From positions 1,116,001 through 1,180,000 of the forward strand of contig NZ_CP021377.1 in the NCBI RefSeq assembly GCF_002157895.1: DNA of 64,000 nt. The letters run 5' to 3'. Below the pieces are notes generated by a model. The model was not told the origin of the DNA. It saw only the letters and a program-made list of their open reading frames with translations, and did not search any database. Shown here one piece after another: positions 1 through 7,117 of this stretch. Each line of letters opens with the position of its first letter. Position 1 is the stretch's first letter. This stretch comes from Oceanisphaera profunda (lineage in GTDB: Bacteria; Pseudomonadota; Gammaproteobacteria; Enterobacterales; Aeromonadaceae). A program made the translations under genes and the position numbers.

Positions 1-287
1 TGTCGGCCAATATTATTGCCAACCAGCGCGACGCAACCTTAGTGCTGCCCAATGATTATCTGCTCACAAATACCAGCGGACAAACACAAGTACTGCGCTG
101 GAAAAGTGGCAAGGTGAACGCTGTGCAGGTGCAACTAGGCTTACGCAATATGACCCACAGTGAGATTGTGGCCGGCCTTAACGAAGGCGACGTTGTGCTG
201 CACGCAGACAAGCTACAAGCGGATAAGCTTAGTGACGGCAAGTCGGCGCGAGTGCGTTTTGAGCAAGCACCTCATGTTATTCGTTAA
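1..287 (+). CDS. Periplasmic adaptor (membrane fusion) subunit of an ABC efflux/export system, 3' end only
   Basis: Only the last ~94 codons are present; the frame is open from base 3 and ends in TAA at 285-287. The fragment reads like the C-terminal beta-barrel and membrane-proximal part of HlyD/MacA-type adaptors: a DATLVLPNDYLL stretch, then LRW..GKVNAVQVQLGLRN and EIVAGLNEGDVVL, the usual 'V.VG....VEI..GL..GD.VV' pattern. Such adaptors link an inner-membrane ABC permease to an outer-membrane channel. It overlaps the permease start by 14 bp, so the two are probably translationally coupled. Family assignment rests on the short visible part and on the neighbouring FtsX-like permease and ATPase. 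The substrate cannot be inferred. Confidence 0.7.
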   Translation, partial: SANIIANQRDATLVLPNDYLLTNTSGQTQVLRWKSGKVNAVQVQLGLRNMTHSEIVAGLNEGDVVLHADKLQADKLSDGKSARVRFEQAPHVIR

Positions 288-1527
288 GCGCTTGGCGCGG
301 TTGCGCGATTCACTGTGGATAGAGTGGCGCATTGCGCTGCGCTTTCTCGCCGATAATCCGCTGCAAACTTTGCTGATTAGCGTGGCCATCTCGGTGGGTG
401 CGGCGGTCATAGTGTTTATTACCGCACTCATCGTTGGCCTGCAAAATAACGTGATCGATAAAACCTTAGGCACCCAAGCGCATATTCGGATTGAAGCCAC
501 GCGCCAGCATAATAATTTGTCGCCCCCGCCTGATAATAAATACCTGTGGGCATTAGAAAGCCCGCGCGCTCAGCGCTTACAAACCATTAATAATTGGCAA
601 GAAGTGCGTGATGCGCTAGATAACTATGGCGCGGTGAATGGCATATTAAATACCGTATCGCCGCTCATCTCTGGCCCCGCCTTTGCGCAAAAAGGCACGG
701 CCCGCGCCTCTGTGGCCTTAATGGGCATAGATCCGACACGTTATTCTGGCATTATTAATCTCAACGATTACCTGCAAGCAGGTCGCTTTAGTGTGGATGC
801 CGGTGATGTGTTAATTGGCAGTCAGTTAGCCACAGATTTAGGGCTGCGCACCGGTGATAAGTTGCGCTTAAATGCCGGAGATAACCGCCAAACGGTGGTG
901 AATGTGGTGGGTATCTTTGAGCTAGGAGTACGCGAGCTAGACAGCCGTTATGTCTATACCAGCCTCAAACAAGCGCAAGCGCTGCTTGATTTACCCGGTG
1001 GCGTGACCATTTTGGAGCTAAAAATTAACGATGTGTTTGCCGCCGAATATTGGGCGCAGCGCATCAGCAAGCTTACAGGCTTATATGTACAAAGTTGGAT
1101 GGAAAGTAACGGCCAGCTGCTCAATGCCCTGCAATCTCAAAGCATGACCACCCAGATGATCCGCGTATTTGTGGCCATGTCGGTGATCTTTGGTATTGCC
1201 AGCGTATTAGCGGTGAGCGTGGTGCAGCGTACCCGTGAAATTGGTATTTTGCGCGCCATGGGCAGCTCGCAGCAGCAAATTTTACGGGTGTTTCTCTTAC
1301 AAGGCGGCTTGCTAGGCTTAGCAGGCTCGCTGCTTGGCGTGTTGGTGGGGTTTCTCTTGGTGCTGCTGTTTAACAACTTGGGCAAGAGCTTGTTTGTTCT
1401 TCGATTAGAGCCTTCCATGTTGCTGTCGGCAATCTTGATTGCCACTGTGGCCGGCGTTGTAGCAGCCGCGGTACCGGCCCGTCGGGCGGCGAAATACGAT
1501 CCTGCGGTGGCGATTCGTTATGTCTAA
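274..1527 (+). CDS. FtsX/MacB-family ABC transporter permease
   Basis: A 417-residue inner-membrane permease. Architecture: one N-terminal TM segment (about residues 25-48), a large periplasmic domain of MacB_PCD type, then three C-terminal TM segments (about 285-310, 335-365, 375-405) with the FtsX-family cytoplasmic sequence VVQRTREIGILRAMGSS between the first two. It ends with [16 protein letters not shown], the typical MacB/LolC ending. The ATG at 274 is preferred over an in-frame ATG at 160 because the family starts just before TM1 and because it then overlaps the upstream stop only slightly. It overlaps the ATPase start by 8 bp. With the adaptor and ATPase it forms a mechanotransmission-type (type VII) ABC exporter. 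LolC/E is less likely because those have no adaptor partner. Confidence 0.85.
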   Translation: MLFVKRLARLRDSLWIEWRIALRFLADNPLQTLLISVAISVGAAVIVFITALIVGLQNNVIDKTLGTQAHIRIEATRQHNNLSPPPDNKYLWALESPRAQRLQTINNWQEVRDALDNYGAVNGILNTVSPLISGPAFAQKGTARASVALMGIDPTRYSGIINLNDYLQAGRFSVDAGDVLIGSQLATDLGLRTGDKLRLNAGDNRQTVVNVVGIFELGVRELDSRYVYTSLKQAQALLDLPGGVTILELKINDVFAAEYWAQRISKLTGLYVQSWMESNGQLLNALQSQSMTTQMIRVFVAMSVIFGIASVLAVSVVQRTREIGILRAMGSSQQQILRVFLLQGGLLGLAGSLLGVLVGFLLVLLFNNLGKSLFVLRLEPSMLLSAILIATVAGVVAAAVPARRAAKYDPAVAIRYV

Positions 1528-1579
1528 CTCTACGCCTAACTCTATGTCTAACTCTATGTCTAACTCTATGCCTAACTCA
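1520..1579 (+). repeat. 12-bp tandem repeat inside the ATPase start region (5 units)
   Basis: Five consecutive 12-bp units of the form ATGTCTAACTCT, with A/G and T/C changes in units 2 and 5. Because 12 is a multiple of three, the frame is kept and each unit adds four residues. Four of the five units start with ATG. Confidence 0.9.
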
Positions 1580-2392
1580 GAGCGCTTAACGCGTGATGGC
1601 TCTCTACAAAAAAATCAGCAAGAGCGCTATCAAAGCAAACAGCAAAACAAGCCGCAAATAGTGCTGCAGCTGGATAAGCTGAATAAGATTTTTAACCCCG
1701 ACACACCGCTAGAAAACCATGTGTTGCATGATATTTCGCTGCAAGTCAGTCGCGGCGAATTAGTGGCCTTGGTCGGCACCTCTGGCTCTGGCAAGAGCAC
1801 GTTACTAAATGTGATGGGCTTGTTGGATGTAGCCTCAACAGGCGAGCTGCGTATTCAAGGGCAGTTAATTCAAGGCCATATGCCTTCAGGCTTGAGCGAG
1901 CAGCAGCGCACCCAACTGCGCAGTGAAGCCATTGGCTTTGTGTTTCAGTTTCACCATTTAATCAGTGCCTTTAGCGTATTGGATAATGTGCTAATGCCAC
2001 TGATGCTGCGCTACGGAAAACCCTCTGCCGAGCAAACTGCTTATGCTGAATATCTATTAAATGAAGTAGGTTTAAGCAACTTTATCCGCCAATCCACCAA
2101 TCGTTTATCTGGTGGTCAGCAGCAGCGTGTGGCAATAGCCCGCGCATTGGTCACCCGCCCCGCATTAGTGTTAGCAGATGAGCCCACCGGTAACCTAGAC
2201 ACCCAAACCGCAGATGAAGTGTTTAACTTATTTGAGCGTTTCAACGTAGAGCATGAATGCGCCATTGTGATTGTCACTCACGACCCACGCCTGAGTGCCC
2301 GCTGCCCGCGCACCATCCGCTTAAGTGATGGCCGCGTAGTTTACGATGGCGCCTCAGCAGACTTGCCGAGTGTATTTACTGCCGGGCTGTAA
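1520..2392 (+). CDS. ABC transporter ATP-binding protein (MacB/LolD type)
   Basis: A 290-residue ATPase. Walker [10 protein letters not shown] is at residues 86-94, the ABC signature LSGGQQQR at 196-203, and Walker [13 protein letters not shown] follows, as in LolD/MacB ATPases. It energises the permease just upstream, whose 3' end overlaps its start. Odd feature: the first 20 codons are five copies of a 12-bp unit encoding [12 protein letters not shown]-like tetrapeptides, giving three extra in-frame ATG codons. The core domain begins only near residue 47 ([10 protein letters not shown]). The real start could therefore be any of the repeat ATGs (1520, 1544, 1556, 1568). Normal length for the family is about 230 residues, so the N-terminal ~45 residues are an unconserved extension. 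Confidence 0.85.
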   Translation: MSNSTPNSMSNSMSNSMPNSERLTRDGSLQKNQQERYQSKQQNKPQIVLQLDKLNKIFNPDTPLENHVLHDISLQVSRGELVALVGTSGSGKSTLLNVMGLLDVASTGELRIQGQLIQGHMPSGLSEQQRTQLRSEAIGFVFQFHHLISAFSVLDNVLMPLMLRYGKPSAEQTAYAEYLLNEVGLSNFIRQSTNRLSGGQQQRVAIARALVTRPALVLADEPTGNLDTQTADEVFNLFERFNVEHECAIVIVTHDPRLSARCPRTIRLSDGRVVYDGASADLPSVFTAGL

Positions 2393-2474
2393 ACAGTTCT
2401 TAAAGGCTGAGGATTTCTTGGCCACGCTTTTTTGTGGTGAGAATCACGGAGCAACACGGACGAAGAGCAACAAG

Positions 2475-2600
2475 GAGCAAGCGAAGGAGCAAGCGAAGGA
2501 GCAAGCGAAGGAGCAAGCGAAGGAGCAAGCGAAGGAGCAAGCGAAAGAGCAAGCGAAAGAGCAAGCGAAAGAGCAAGCGAAAGAGCAAGCGAAAGAGCAG
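2475..2600. repeat. 12-bp minisatellite, ten units plus a partial
   Basis: Ten perfect-length copies of GAGCAAGCGAAR from 2475 to 2594 plus a partial GAGCAG. Units 1-5 end in GAAG and units 6-10 end in GAAA, so the array looks like two blocks each expanded from a single founder. It lies between the ABC ATPase and the YkgJ-type gene. It is open in several frames (EQAK-type or RSKR-type repeats), but no start, Shine-Dalgarno sequence or conserved flank supports translation. Confidence 0.92.
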
Positions 2601-2645
2601 CGATTTTCGAAGATCTCATCAAACCATCAATCGGTCTTAATGTTA

Positions 2646-2692
2646 ATTTTTCCGTGTTCTTCCGTGTATTCCGTGGCAAAAATGGTTTTAGG
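2646..2692 (+). repeat. Dispersed CCGTG-rich intergenic repeat, copy 1
   Basis: Core TTTTTCCGTGTTCTTCCGTG followed by TATTCCGTGGCAAAAATGG and TTTTAGGTTTA. The same element occurs at 41876-41935 on the plus strand and reversed at 18785-18825. All copies are intergenic, and within each copy CCGTG recurs at about 10-bp spacing. Confidence 0.8.
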
Positions 2693-2731
2693 TTTACTAC
2701 TTTCTCTTATGTACGGATCTATTTACGCGCC

Positions 2732-3022
2732 TTATAAAAGCTCGGCTCTTTCATCAAGGCATTCATCGGAGCCCATCTCGAATTCGCGGCAAATCCACGG
2801 TCGCTGTTCATAAATGGTGCACAGCATGGTTTCGCGGTCGATGGCCGAGCACCAGCCATCGTCTAAGCGCAGCATGGTTTCGCCGCCCCATTTATCTTCA
2901 GTAATGTACTCTTTAGGCACGCCGGTATCCGTAATCAGCATCACTTCTAATCGGCAGCAGCATGCCCGGCAGGTAGCGCAGGTTACTTCTTCTGCCGCTA
3001 TATTTTTAACGTCAATCGTCAC
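2732..3022 (-). CDS. YkgJ-family cysteine-cluster protein (probable metal/Fe-S binding)
   Basis: About 96 residues with the hallmark cluster CATCRACCC near the N-terminus, then WCSAID and a late LCTIYEQRPWICREFEMG block. This cysteine spacing (C-x2-C-x2-CCC ... C ... C ... C) is typical of the zinc- or iron-chelating YkgJ/UPF0153 family, whose biochemical role is unknown. The reading frame is open upstream to 3151, but the family normally begins just before the first cysteine motif. I therefore take the GTG at 3022 (start VTIDVKNIAAEEV); the Shine-Dalgarno is weak, so the start is uncertain. It is convergent with the upstream ABC genes and divergent from the metallophosphoesterase. Confidence 0.75.
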   Translation of the reverse strand: MTIDVKNIAAEEVTCATCRACCCRLEVMLITDTGVPKEYITEDKWGGETMLRLDDGWCSAIDRETMLCTIYEQRPWICREFEMGSDECLDERAELL

Positions 3023-3298
3023 TAATTTTACCAAGCTGATTACCAAGTATCTTACGTTGAATATTCCCTCAAACGCTCGCTTTTGGCAGCGGTTTGAAGT
3101 ACTGATGGGACGTATCTTAACACCCTTCAGCAGCGCAAAAAAACAACTCACTGTTGCTAAGTTTTACTTGAATCCTTACTCGGACAAATTGTTAGCCACT
3201 GGACTTTAATTAGCTGGTTTTGCTTGGCTCTATTAAGTTGATAAGATCTACTGTCACTGCCATTGGTTTCCCTTATCGGCGCTTTCAAGGATATGAAT

Positions 3299-4234
3299 AT
3301 GTTTGACATTATCGGTGATATTCACGGTTATGCCACCGCGCTGGAGCGCTTGTTAACCAAACTCGGTTATGAAGAAAAAGCCGACGGTTGGCAACACCCC
3401 GATCGTAAAGTGATCTTTTTAGGTGACTTTGTAGACCGTGGTCTTGAACAAGTGAAAACCATCACTATTGCCAAAACCATGGTCGACAATAATCATGCCT
3501 TGGCGGTAATGGGTAACCACGAATTTAATGCCATCGCTTGGACGACGCCCGATAAAGAACAGCCGGGCCAGTTCTTAAGAGCGCACACCAAGAACAACTT
3601 TAACCAGCATGAGGCCTTTTTAAATGAAATTGGCGAGGGCTCGGTTGCTCATCAGGCAGCCATTGCTTGGTTTAAACAGCTGCCGCTGTATTTAGACTTG
3701 CCCGGCCTACGAGTGGTGCATGCCTGTTGGCATCAGGAATATCTCATCACCTTAGCCCCTTACTTAAACGAACACGCAATAGTGCTAGCAAGCGCTTGGC
3801 CTGAACTATGCCGTAACGGCAGTGCCGCCTTTGAAGCGCTGGAAACCATTCTTAAAGGCATGGAAATTGCCCTGCCGGCAGGCGTTGAGTTTACCGATAA
3901 TTATGGCCATGTGCGCAAACGGACTCGTACTAGTTGGTGGCTCTCGGGCAATCATATTACCTATCGCGATTTGGCCATGGTGCCCAGCGATATCATCTCA
4001 AAAATCCCCCATGAGCCTGTACCACCCCATTTGCAAGCAGGTTACGATGGCGATAAACCCTTGTTTATTGGCCATTATTGGATGAACGGCACGCCAGATT
4101 TAATTAATAAGCATATCGCCTGCCTGGATTGGAGTATTGCGGCCAAGAATATCCCCAGCCCCAAGTTATGTGCCTATCAATGGAGCGGTGAAAGCGAGCT
4201 CACTGCCGATCACCTGGTGTGGGTGGAGCGCTAA
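3299..4234 (+). CDS. Metallophosphoesterase (PPP-type phosphatase fold)
   Basis: A 311-residue cytoplasmic protein with the calcineurin-like motif series GDIHG, GDFVDRG and GNHE in its first ~90 residues, which bind the dinuclear metal centre. The later HACWHQE and GHYW histidines complete the site. Relatives include bacterial PPP phosphatases and ApaH/PrpE-like enzymes; the substrate cannot be read from sequence. The ATG at 3299 is chosen because AAGGA sits 7-8 bases upstream (3288-3292) and the protein then begins MFDIIGDIHGYA. An in-frame ATG at 3263 lacks a ribosome-binding site. It is monocistronic. Confidence 0.85.
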   Translation: MFDIIGDIHGYATALERLLTKLGYEEKADGWQHPDRKVIFLGDFVDRGLEQVKTITIAKTMVDNNHALAVMGNHEFNAIAWTTPDKEQPGQFLRAHTKNNFNQHEAFLNEIGEGSVAHQAAIAWFKQLPLYLDLPGLRVVHACWHQEYLITLAPYLNEHAIVLASAWPELCRNGSAAFEALETILKGMEIALPAGVEFTDNYGHVRKRTRTSWWLSGNHITYRDLAMVPSDIISKIPHEPVPPHLQAGYDGDKPLFIGHYWMNGTPDLINKHIACLDWSIAAKNIPSPKLCAYQWSGESELTADHLVWVER

Positions 4235-4388
4235 GCGCTACTAAATAGGGCATAAAGAACTCGCGGCTTAGTCAGCCAAGACTGCGTTTATTTACACTAC
4301 ACTTGAACGTTGGCAATAAGCCGTACCGTTACTGCCATATTAATTTTAGATTCGCTTGTACCAAAACCCATCACTTAAGGAGAGCACT

Positions 4389-4799
4389 ATGGGATTTTTT
4401 AATAATATTCTTGAGAAACTCGGCATGGGCAAAGCTCAGGCTGCAACAACTGCTCCTGGTAAACCGACTGATACACCTACTCCTGCTAGCCCTGCTGAGA
4501 CGCAAGCGCAGGAAACGGCTGCTCCCGCCCCAGTGCAAAGCGTCGATGTTACCGCTCAGCTAGAACAGCGTGCGGCGGCCAGCTCGCAAAAGTTAAACTG
4601 GCGCACGTCTATCGTTGATCTATTGAAGCTGCTCGATATCGACAGCAGCTTAACGGCACGTAAAGAGCTCGCCACCGAACTCGGCTGCCCTGCAGATTTA
4701 ATGGCAGACTCCGCCAAGATGAATACCTGGTTGCATAAAGCCGTGCTGGCACGCATCGCCGCCAACGGTGGTAATGTACCCCAAGATCTATTGGACTGA
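4389..4799 (+). CDS. DUF3597 family protein
   Basis: A 136-residue small soluble protein. The N-terminus (MGFFNNILEKLGMGK) is followed by a Pro/Ala/Thr-rich linker (about residues 18-50) and a compact C-terminal domain with LNWRTSIVDLLKLLDIDSSL, ARKELATELGCP and MNTWLHKAVL. This matches the layout of DUF3597 proteins, which have no established function. A strong Shine-Dalgarno AAGGAG lies 7 bases before the ATG at 4389. The upstream in-frame ATG at 4356 is unlikely. It is followed by a bidirectional terminator and then the cassette array. Confidence 0.82.
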   Translation: MGFFNNILEKLGMGKAQAATTAPGKPTDTPTPASPAETQAQETAAPAPVQSVDVTAQLEQRAAASSQKLNWRTSIVDLLKLLDIDSSLTARKELATELGCPADLMADSAKMNTWLHKAVLARIAANGGNVPQDLLD

Positions 4800-4854
4800 G
4801 CCGGCTGAACTAATGCCTTGGTATGTGGAATAGTCATTCCTGATAGCTAAAAGC

Positions 4855-4902
4855 ACCAAAAAGGCGTGAGGGTGTTAACCCGCACGCCTTTGGGTTTTTC
4901 TA
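4855..4902 (+). terminator. Rho-independent terminator after DUF3597
   Basis: The hairpin GGCGTGAGGGT/ACCCGCACGCC has a TTAA-type loop and is followed by T-rich sequence on the plus strand; an A-run precedes it, so it may act on both strands. The same hairpin recurs at 8893-8924 and 10946-10976, so terminators in this genome come from a shared repeat. Confidence 0.7.
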
Positions 4903-4941
4903 ATAATTTTAATCAAATTGCTATCGAAATACATTCAAGAC

Positions 4942-5021
4942 TTATAACGACGCGCACAACGGCACGAGCGAAGCGAGTGTCCGGCGCCGTATAAGGCGCG
5001 AATTGCTTCGCTTTGTTATGC
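4942..5021 (-). other. attC-like recombination site 1 (array end)
   Basis: The outer core sites are TTATAAC (4942-4948) and GTTATGC (5015-5021), with an imperfectly paired interior containing GCGC and GAAGC. Length is 80 bp. The core deviates from RYYYAAC/GTTRRRY, as is common in chromosomal arrays. It lies downstream of the minus-strand gene at 5299-5670. This is the weakest of the five sites. Confidence 0.5.
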
Positions 5022-5298
5022 CGTGTGGAACTGATACAGACAATCTCTATTTTCTGGCAATATTAGGAATTACCTCCTTCATAGATTACTCCAGTTTTCT
5101 CCCGTGTATTGCAAAGATCTTCAGAAATAGAGAAGTAAAATTGGGCAGCATCGCTAGTTTTTTACCAATTGTGATCAGCAATTCTAGCATCCTCAACATA
5201 ATATTCGCTTTGACCAACTCGTTCATTCATTTAAGGTTGTTGGAAGGATACATTGGGATGTGTGTTATAAAACCTAATTGCTTGAATGTCACTCATAT

Positions 5299-5670
5299 TT
5301 ATGTGTTCGTGCCACTTTTTTTTGTATCGCCAATATCTTTAGTCCACTCCAAAGCCGAGATGTTGGCTCCTAACCCACAGAGAAACCCAAGTATTGCCAA
5401 TACAATTGACGCTTGACTTGACTCAAAAATACCACCTATAAAATATCCAGCAACTGCCCATCCAACGCTAAATACAAGGATAAGCAATATTGCAATTTGC
5501 TTAATAAAAAGGCATATCATGAGTGCTAGCAGAACGCCACCACCCCAGAACCAAGATTGAAAATAGACACCTACAGCTATTGCCGTTATACCAATTTCAG
5601 CAAAAAGTATATTTGCGTTATCTTCATTGAATTGGGCCTTGGTAATACCTTTCCGTACATCGTCACTCAT
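5299..5670 (-). CDS. Cassette-encoded small integral membrane protein, unknown function
   Basis: A 123-residue protein I do not recognise. A short polar N-terminus (MSDDVRKGITKAQFNEDN) is followed by three to four hydrophobic segments (about residues 22-40, 43-62, 63-82, 85-102) and a charged tail ending KKSGTNT. AGGAAA lies 7 bases before the ATG. The gene is AT-rich compared with the flanking housekeeping genes. It sits between an attC-like site upstream (5755-5815, on its 5' side) and one downstream (4942-5021), so it is the fifth cassette counting from 8.3 kb. About 280 bp of apparently non-coding sequence follows before its attC. Confidence 0.65.
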   Translation of the reverse strand: MSDDVRKGITKAQFNEDNANILFAEIGITAIAVGVYFQSWFWGGGVLLALMICLFIKQIAILLILVFSVGWAVAGYFIGGIFESSQASIVLAILGFLCGLGANISALEWTKDIGDTKKSGTNT

Positions 5671-5754
5671 ATAAATTTCCTATGGTTATCAAATGATCGA
5701 ATCCATCATTGGGTTAAGGCGTTTTCTTGTAGAAGGCGCCGAACATTGCGAACT

Positions 5755-5815
5755 ACATAACGTTTAAGCTAACCGGCCGCGCGTTAGCGCGGTCGGGTTG
5801 AGTTAATTGTTAAGG
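5755..5815 (-). other. attC recombination site 2
   Basis: The outer cores are ACATAAC (5755-5761) and GTTAAGG (5809-5815). The inner arms TTTAAGCTAACC and GGTTGAGTTAATT pair imperfectly, and the central stem CGGCCGCGC/GCGCGGTCG has a TTAG loop. Length is 61 bp. The stop codon of the 5817-6248 gene abuts the site, as is typical for integron cassettes. Confidence 0.72.
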
Positions 5816-5816
5816 C

Positions 5817-6248
5817 TTACTTTAATTCGTTATAAGCTTTCATATTTGAATTGTATAGCATCTCAATAGTAGAAAAATTGGGATAATACCTATCAAGTTG
5901 TTTATTCAAAACTCTTAACTTGACGTTATTCAGAGTTAGTGAGCAGAGTTTTTTGTATGATTTAATATTTGAATCAACAAGCATTTTTTGAGTTGAATAA
6001 GAATCTGGATATTTCCTTCTCATTTCATTTTTGACATCAGAATATGCTTTCTCGTATCCAATAGAGCATATTGGATTATTGCTTGGTGGAATCGTATTTT
6101 GTTGTTTTATTTGCTTTGTTTTTGGTGAACAATCTTCAGAACTAGATGCATACCATGTTTCACCCACTTGGCACATTGCGTAACTGTTGGGTATATACAA
6201 AAGCGCCATAAATATGATTAAAAAACGTAATAGCACTTTGTTCTCCAT
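5817..6248 (-). CDS. Cassette-encoded exported protein, unknown function
   Basis: A 143-residue protein I do not recognise. Residues 1-24 form a signal peptide (LLRFLIIFMALLYIPNSYA), so the mature protein, beginning MCQVGETWYA, is probably periplasmic. It carries four or five cysteines and two related helical stretches: NEMRRKYPDSYSTQKMLVDSN and, later, LDRYYPNFSTIEMLYNSN, which suggest an internal duplication of a 'YP..ST..ML..SN' unit. The start lies 6 bp from the preceding attC and has no clear Shine-Dalgarno sequence. Low GC and the attC borders mark it as a gene cassette. Confidence 0.65.
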   Translation of the reverse strand: MENKVLLRFLIIFMALLYIPNSYAMCQVGETWYASSSEDCSPKTKQIKQQNTIPPSNNPICSIGYEKAYSDVKNEMRRKYPDSYSTQKMLVDSNIKSYKKLCSLTLNNVKLRVLNKQLDRYYPNFSTIEMLYNSNMKAYNELK

Positions 6249-6254
6249 TTTTGA

Positions 6255-6353
6255 GTTTAACGCTTTGCTAATGGCCTGCCGCAGCGCAGCGTAGGAAGTC
6301 CCGTGGAGGCCACGTTTTTTGTGGCCGGAACGAAATTAAGCGACTTGTTAGGC
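6255..6353 (-). other. attC recombination site 3
   Basis: The outer cores GTTTAAC (6255-6261) and GTTAGGC (6347-6353) both fit RYYYAAC/GTTRRRY. The inner boxes GCTAAT and ATTAAGC pair with offset. The middle holds a further stem, GTGGAGGCCAC/GTGGCC, with a T-rich loop. Length is 99 bp. Confidence 0.8.
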
Positions 6354-6364
6354 CGCCTTTCCGT

Positions 6365-6742
6365 TTAGCAAGCCCCCGCCTGTTTTGCCCCGTAAGTTGC
6401 TTGACTCGAGGTGTACTTATCTCCATGGCTAGATGAAAGCAGCTCAATAAGCCCTTTGCACGAGAAACCTTGAATACTTAGGTATTGTTTTGCAGATTTT
6501 ACCGCCTGCTTATTCCAATCAATATTCATGCTATCGACAGCTACAGTTGCATCAGAAACGTTATAACCATCTCCATAGTCTGACGAGAGTTGCTCAATAA
6601 GACCGTTGCGTGAAAAGCCTTGGATGCTTATGTATTGCTGGGCAGACCTTACAGCATTTTTTTGAGGACCAGTTAAGCTATTGGCCCACGTAGGCGCAGC
6701 AGCAAACAAAACGGCAACCATCGCTAACTTCAAAAAATTCAT
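6365..6742 (-). CDS. Cassette-encoded periplasmic protein with two Ltp-like repeats (candidate phage-exclusion factor)
   Basis: A 125-residue protein. Residues 1-21 are a signal peptide with an AxA-type cleavage site (PTWA then NS). There is no lipobox, so it should be a soluble periplasmic protein rather than a lipoprotein. Two repeats follow, at about 29-71 and 79-121, sharing AV(R/K)SA.QY(I/L)SIQGFS and GLIE.LSS, then an 'SDATVAVD / SSQATYGAK' motif. This pattern matches the Ltp (host cell surface-exposed lipoprotein) helix-turn-helix repeat, known from phage TP-J34 Ltp, which blocks DNA injection of superinfecting phages. GGAGA lies about 9 bases before the ATG. It is flanked by attC sites 3 and 4. 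Domain recognition is by eye; an anti-phage role is inference. Confidence 0.75.
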   Translation of the reverse strand: MNFLKLAMVAVLFAAAPTWANSLTGPQKNAVRSAQQYISIQGFSRNGLIEQLSSDYGDGYNVSDATVAVDSMNIDWNKQAVKSAKQYLSIQGFSCKGLIELLSSSHGDKYTSSQATYGAKQAGAC

Positions 6743-6771
6743 ACTAATTTCTCCATACGTGAAAAATGTGA

Positions 6772-6827
6772 GCCTAACGCCTCAATCAGCCGACGCCTTA
6801 GCGGTCGGCTGCATTGATTTGTTAGGC
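6772..6827 (-). other. attC recombination site 4 (canonical)
   Basis: The outer cores GCCTAAC (6772-6778) and GTTAGGC (6821-6827) are exact inverse repeats. The inner arms CAATCAGCCGAC and GTCGGCTGCATTG pair with a one-base bulge, the feature that sets attC orientation, and the loop is GCCTTAGC. Length is 56 bp, a classic '59-base element'. Confidence 0.9.
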
Positions 6828-7117
6828 TTTTCTGCCGCAATGGCGCGATGACTGTTGCCCTCGCCCCATATATAATATGCATTTGAAAATGTAGCTAACA
6901 GACCGCTTAGCAAAACAAAAACGGCAAGATATTTGGCCATTCTGTAATTAAGCTCGCCAGATTTAACGCGCTTCCATTCATGTTTTAAGAGCGGTTTACT
7001 TGCCTCCCTCAAAGGATCACAAACCTTTCTCGCCTCTGACAATTCGTTATTATGATAGTGCTCTCTCGTTTTATAAAGCGCCGACAGAAAGGCATCATTT
7101 AATTTTTTTCCTTTCAC
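6782..7117 (-). CDS. Cassette-encoded membrane protein, second ORF of a two-gene cassette
   Basis: A 111-residue protein, unrecognised. A charged N-terminal half (MKGKKLNDAFLSALYKTREHYH) is followed by one TM segment (about residues 62-85, YLAVFVLLSGLLATFSNAYYIWG). The C-terminus NKSMQPTAKASAD is encoded by the attC stem itself, so the reading frame runs into the recombination site. This ending recurs in integron cassette proteins. The ATG overlaps the preceding gene's stop (ATGA), implying translational coupling. No attC separates the two, so both travel as one cassette. The predicted topology is a cytoplasmic N-terminal domain with one anchor. Confidence 0.68.
   Translation of the reverse strand: MKGKKLNDAFLSALYKTREHYHNNELSEARKVCDPLREASKPLLKHEWKRVKSGELNYRMAKYLAVFVLLSGLLATFSNAYYIWGEGNSHRAIAAEKPNKSMQPTAKASAD

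Noticed and set aside
2346-2813. A 155-codon plus-strand ORF made largely of EQAK repeats
   Set aside because: It is the 12-bp minisatellite read in one open frame, overlaps the ATPase 3' end, and has no ribosome-binding site or conserved flanks.
5003-5416. A 137-codon plus-strand ORF in the cassette array
   Set aside because: It starts inside an attC-like site, runs antisense to the better-supported 5299-5670 gene, and all other array genes are on the minus strand.
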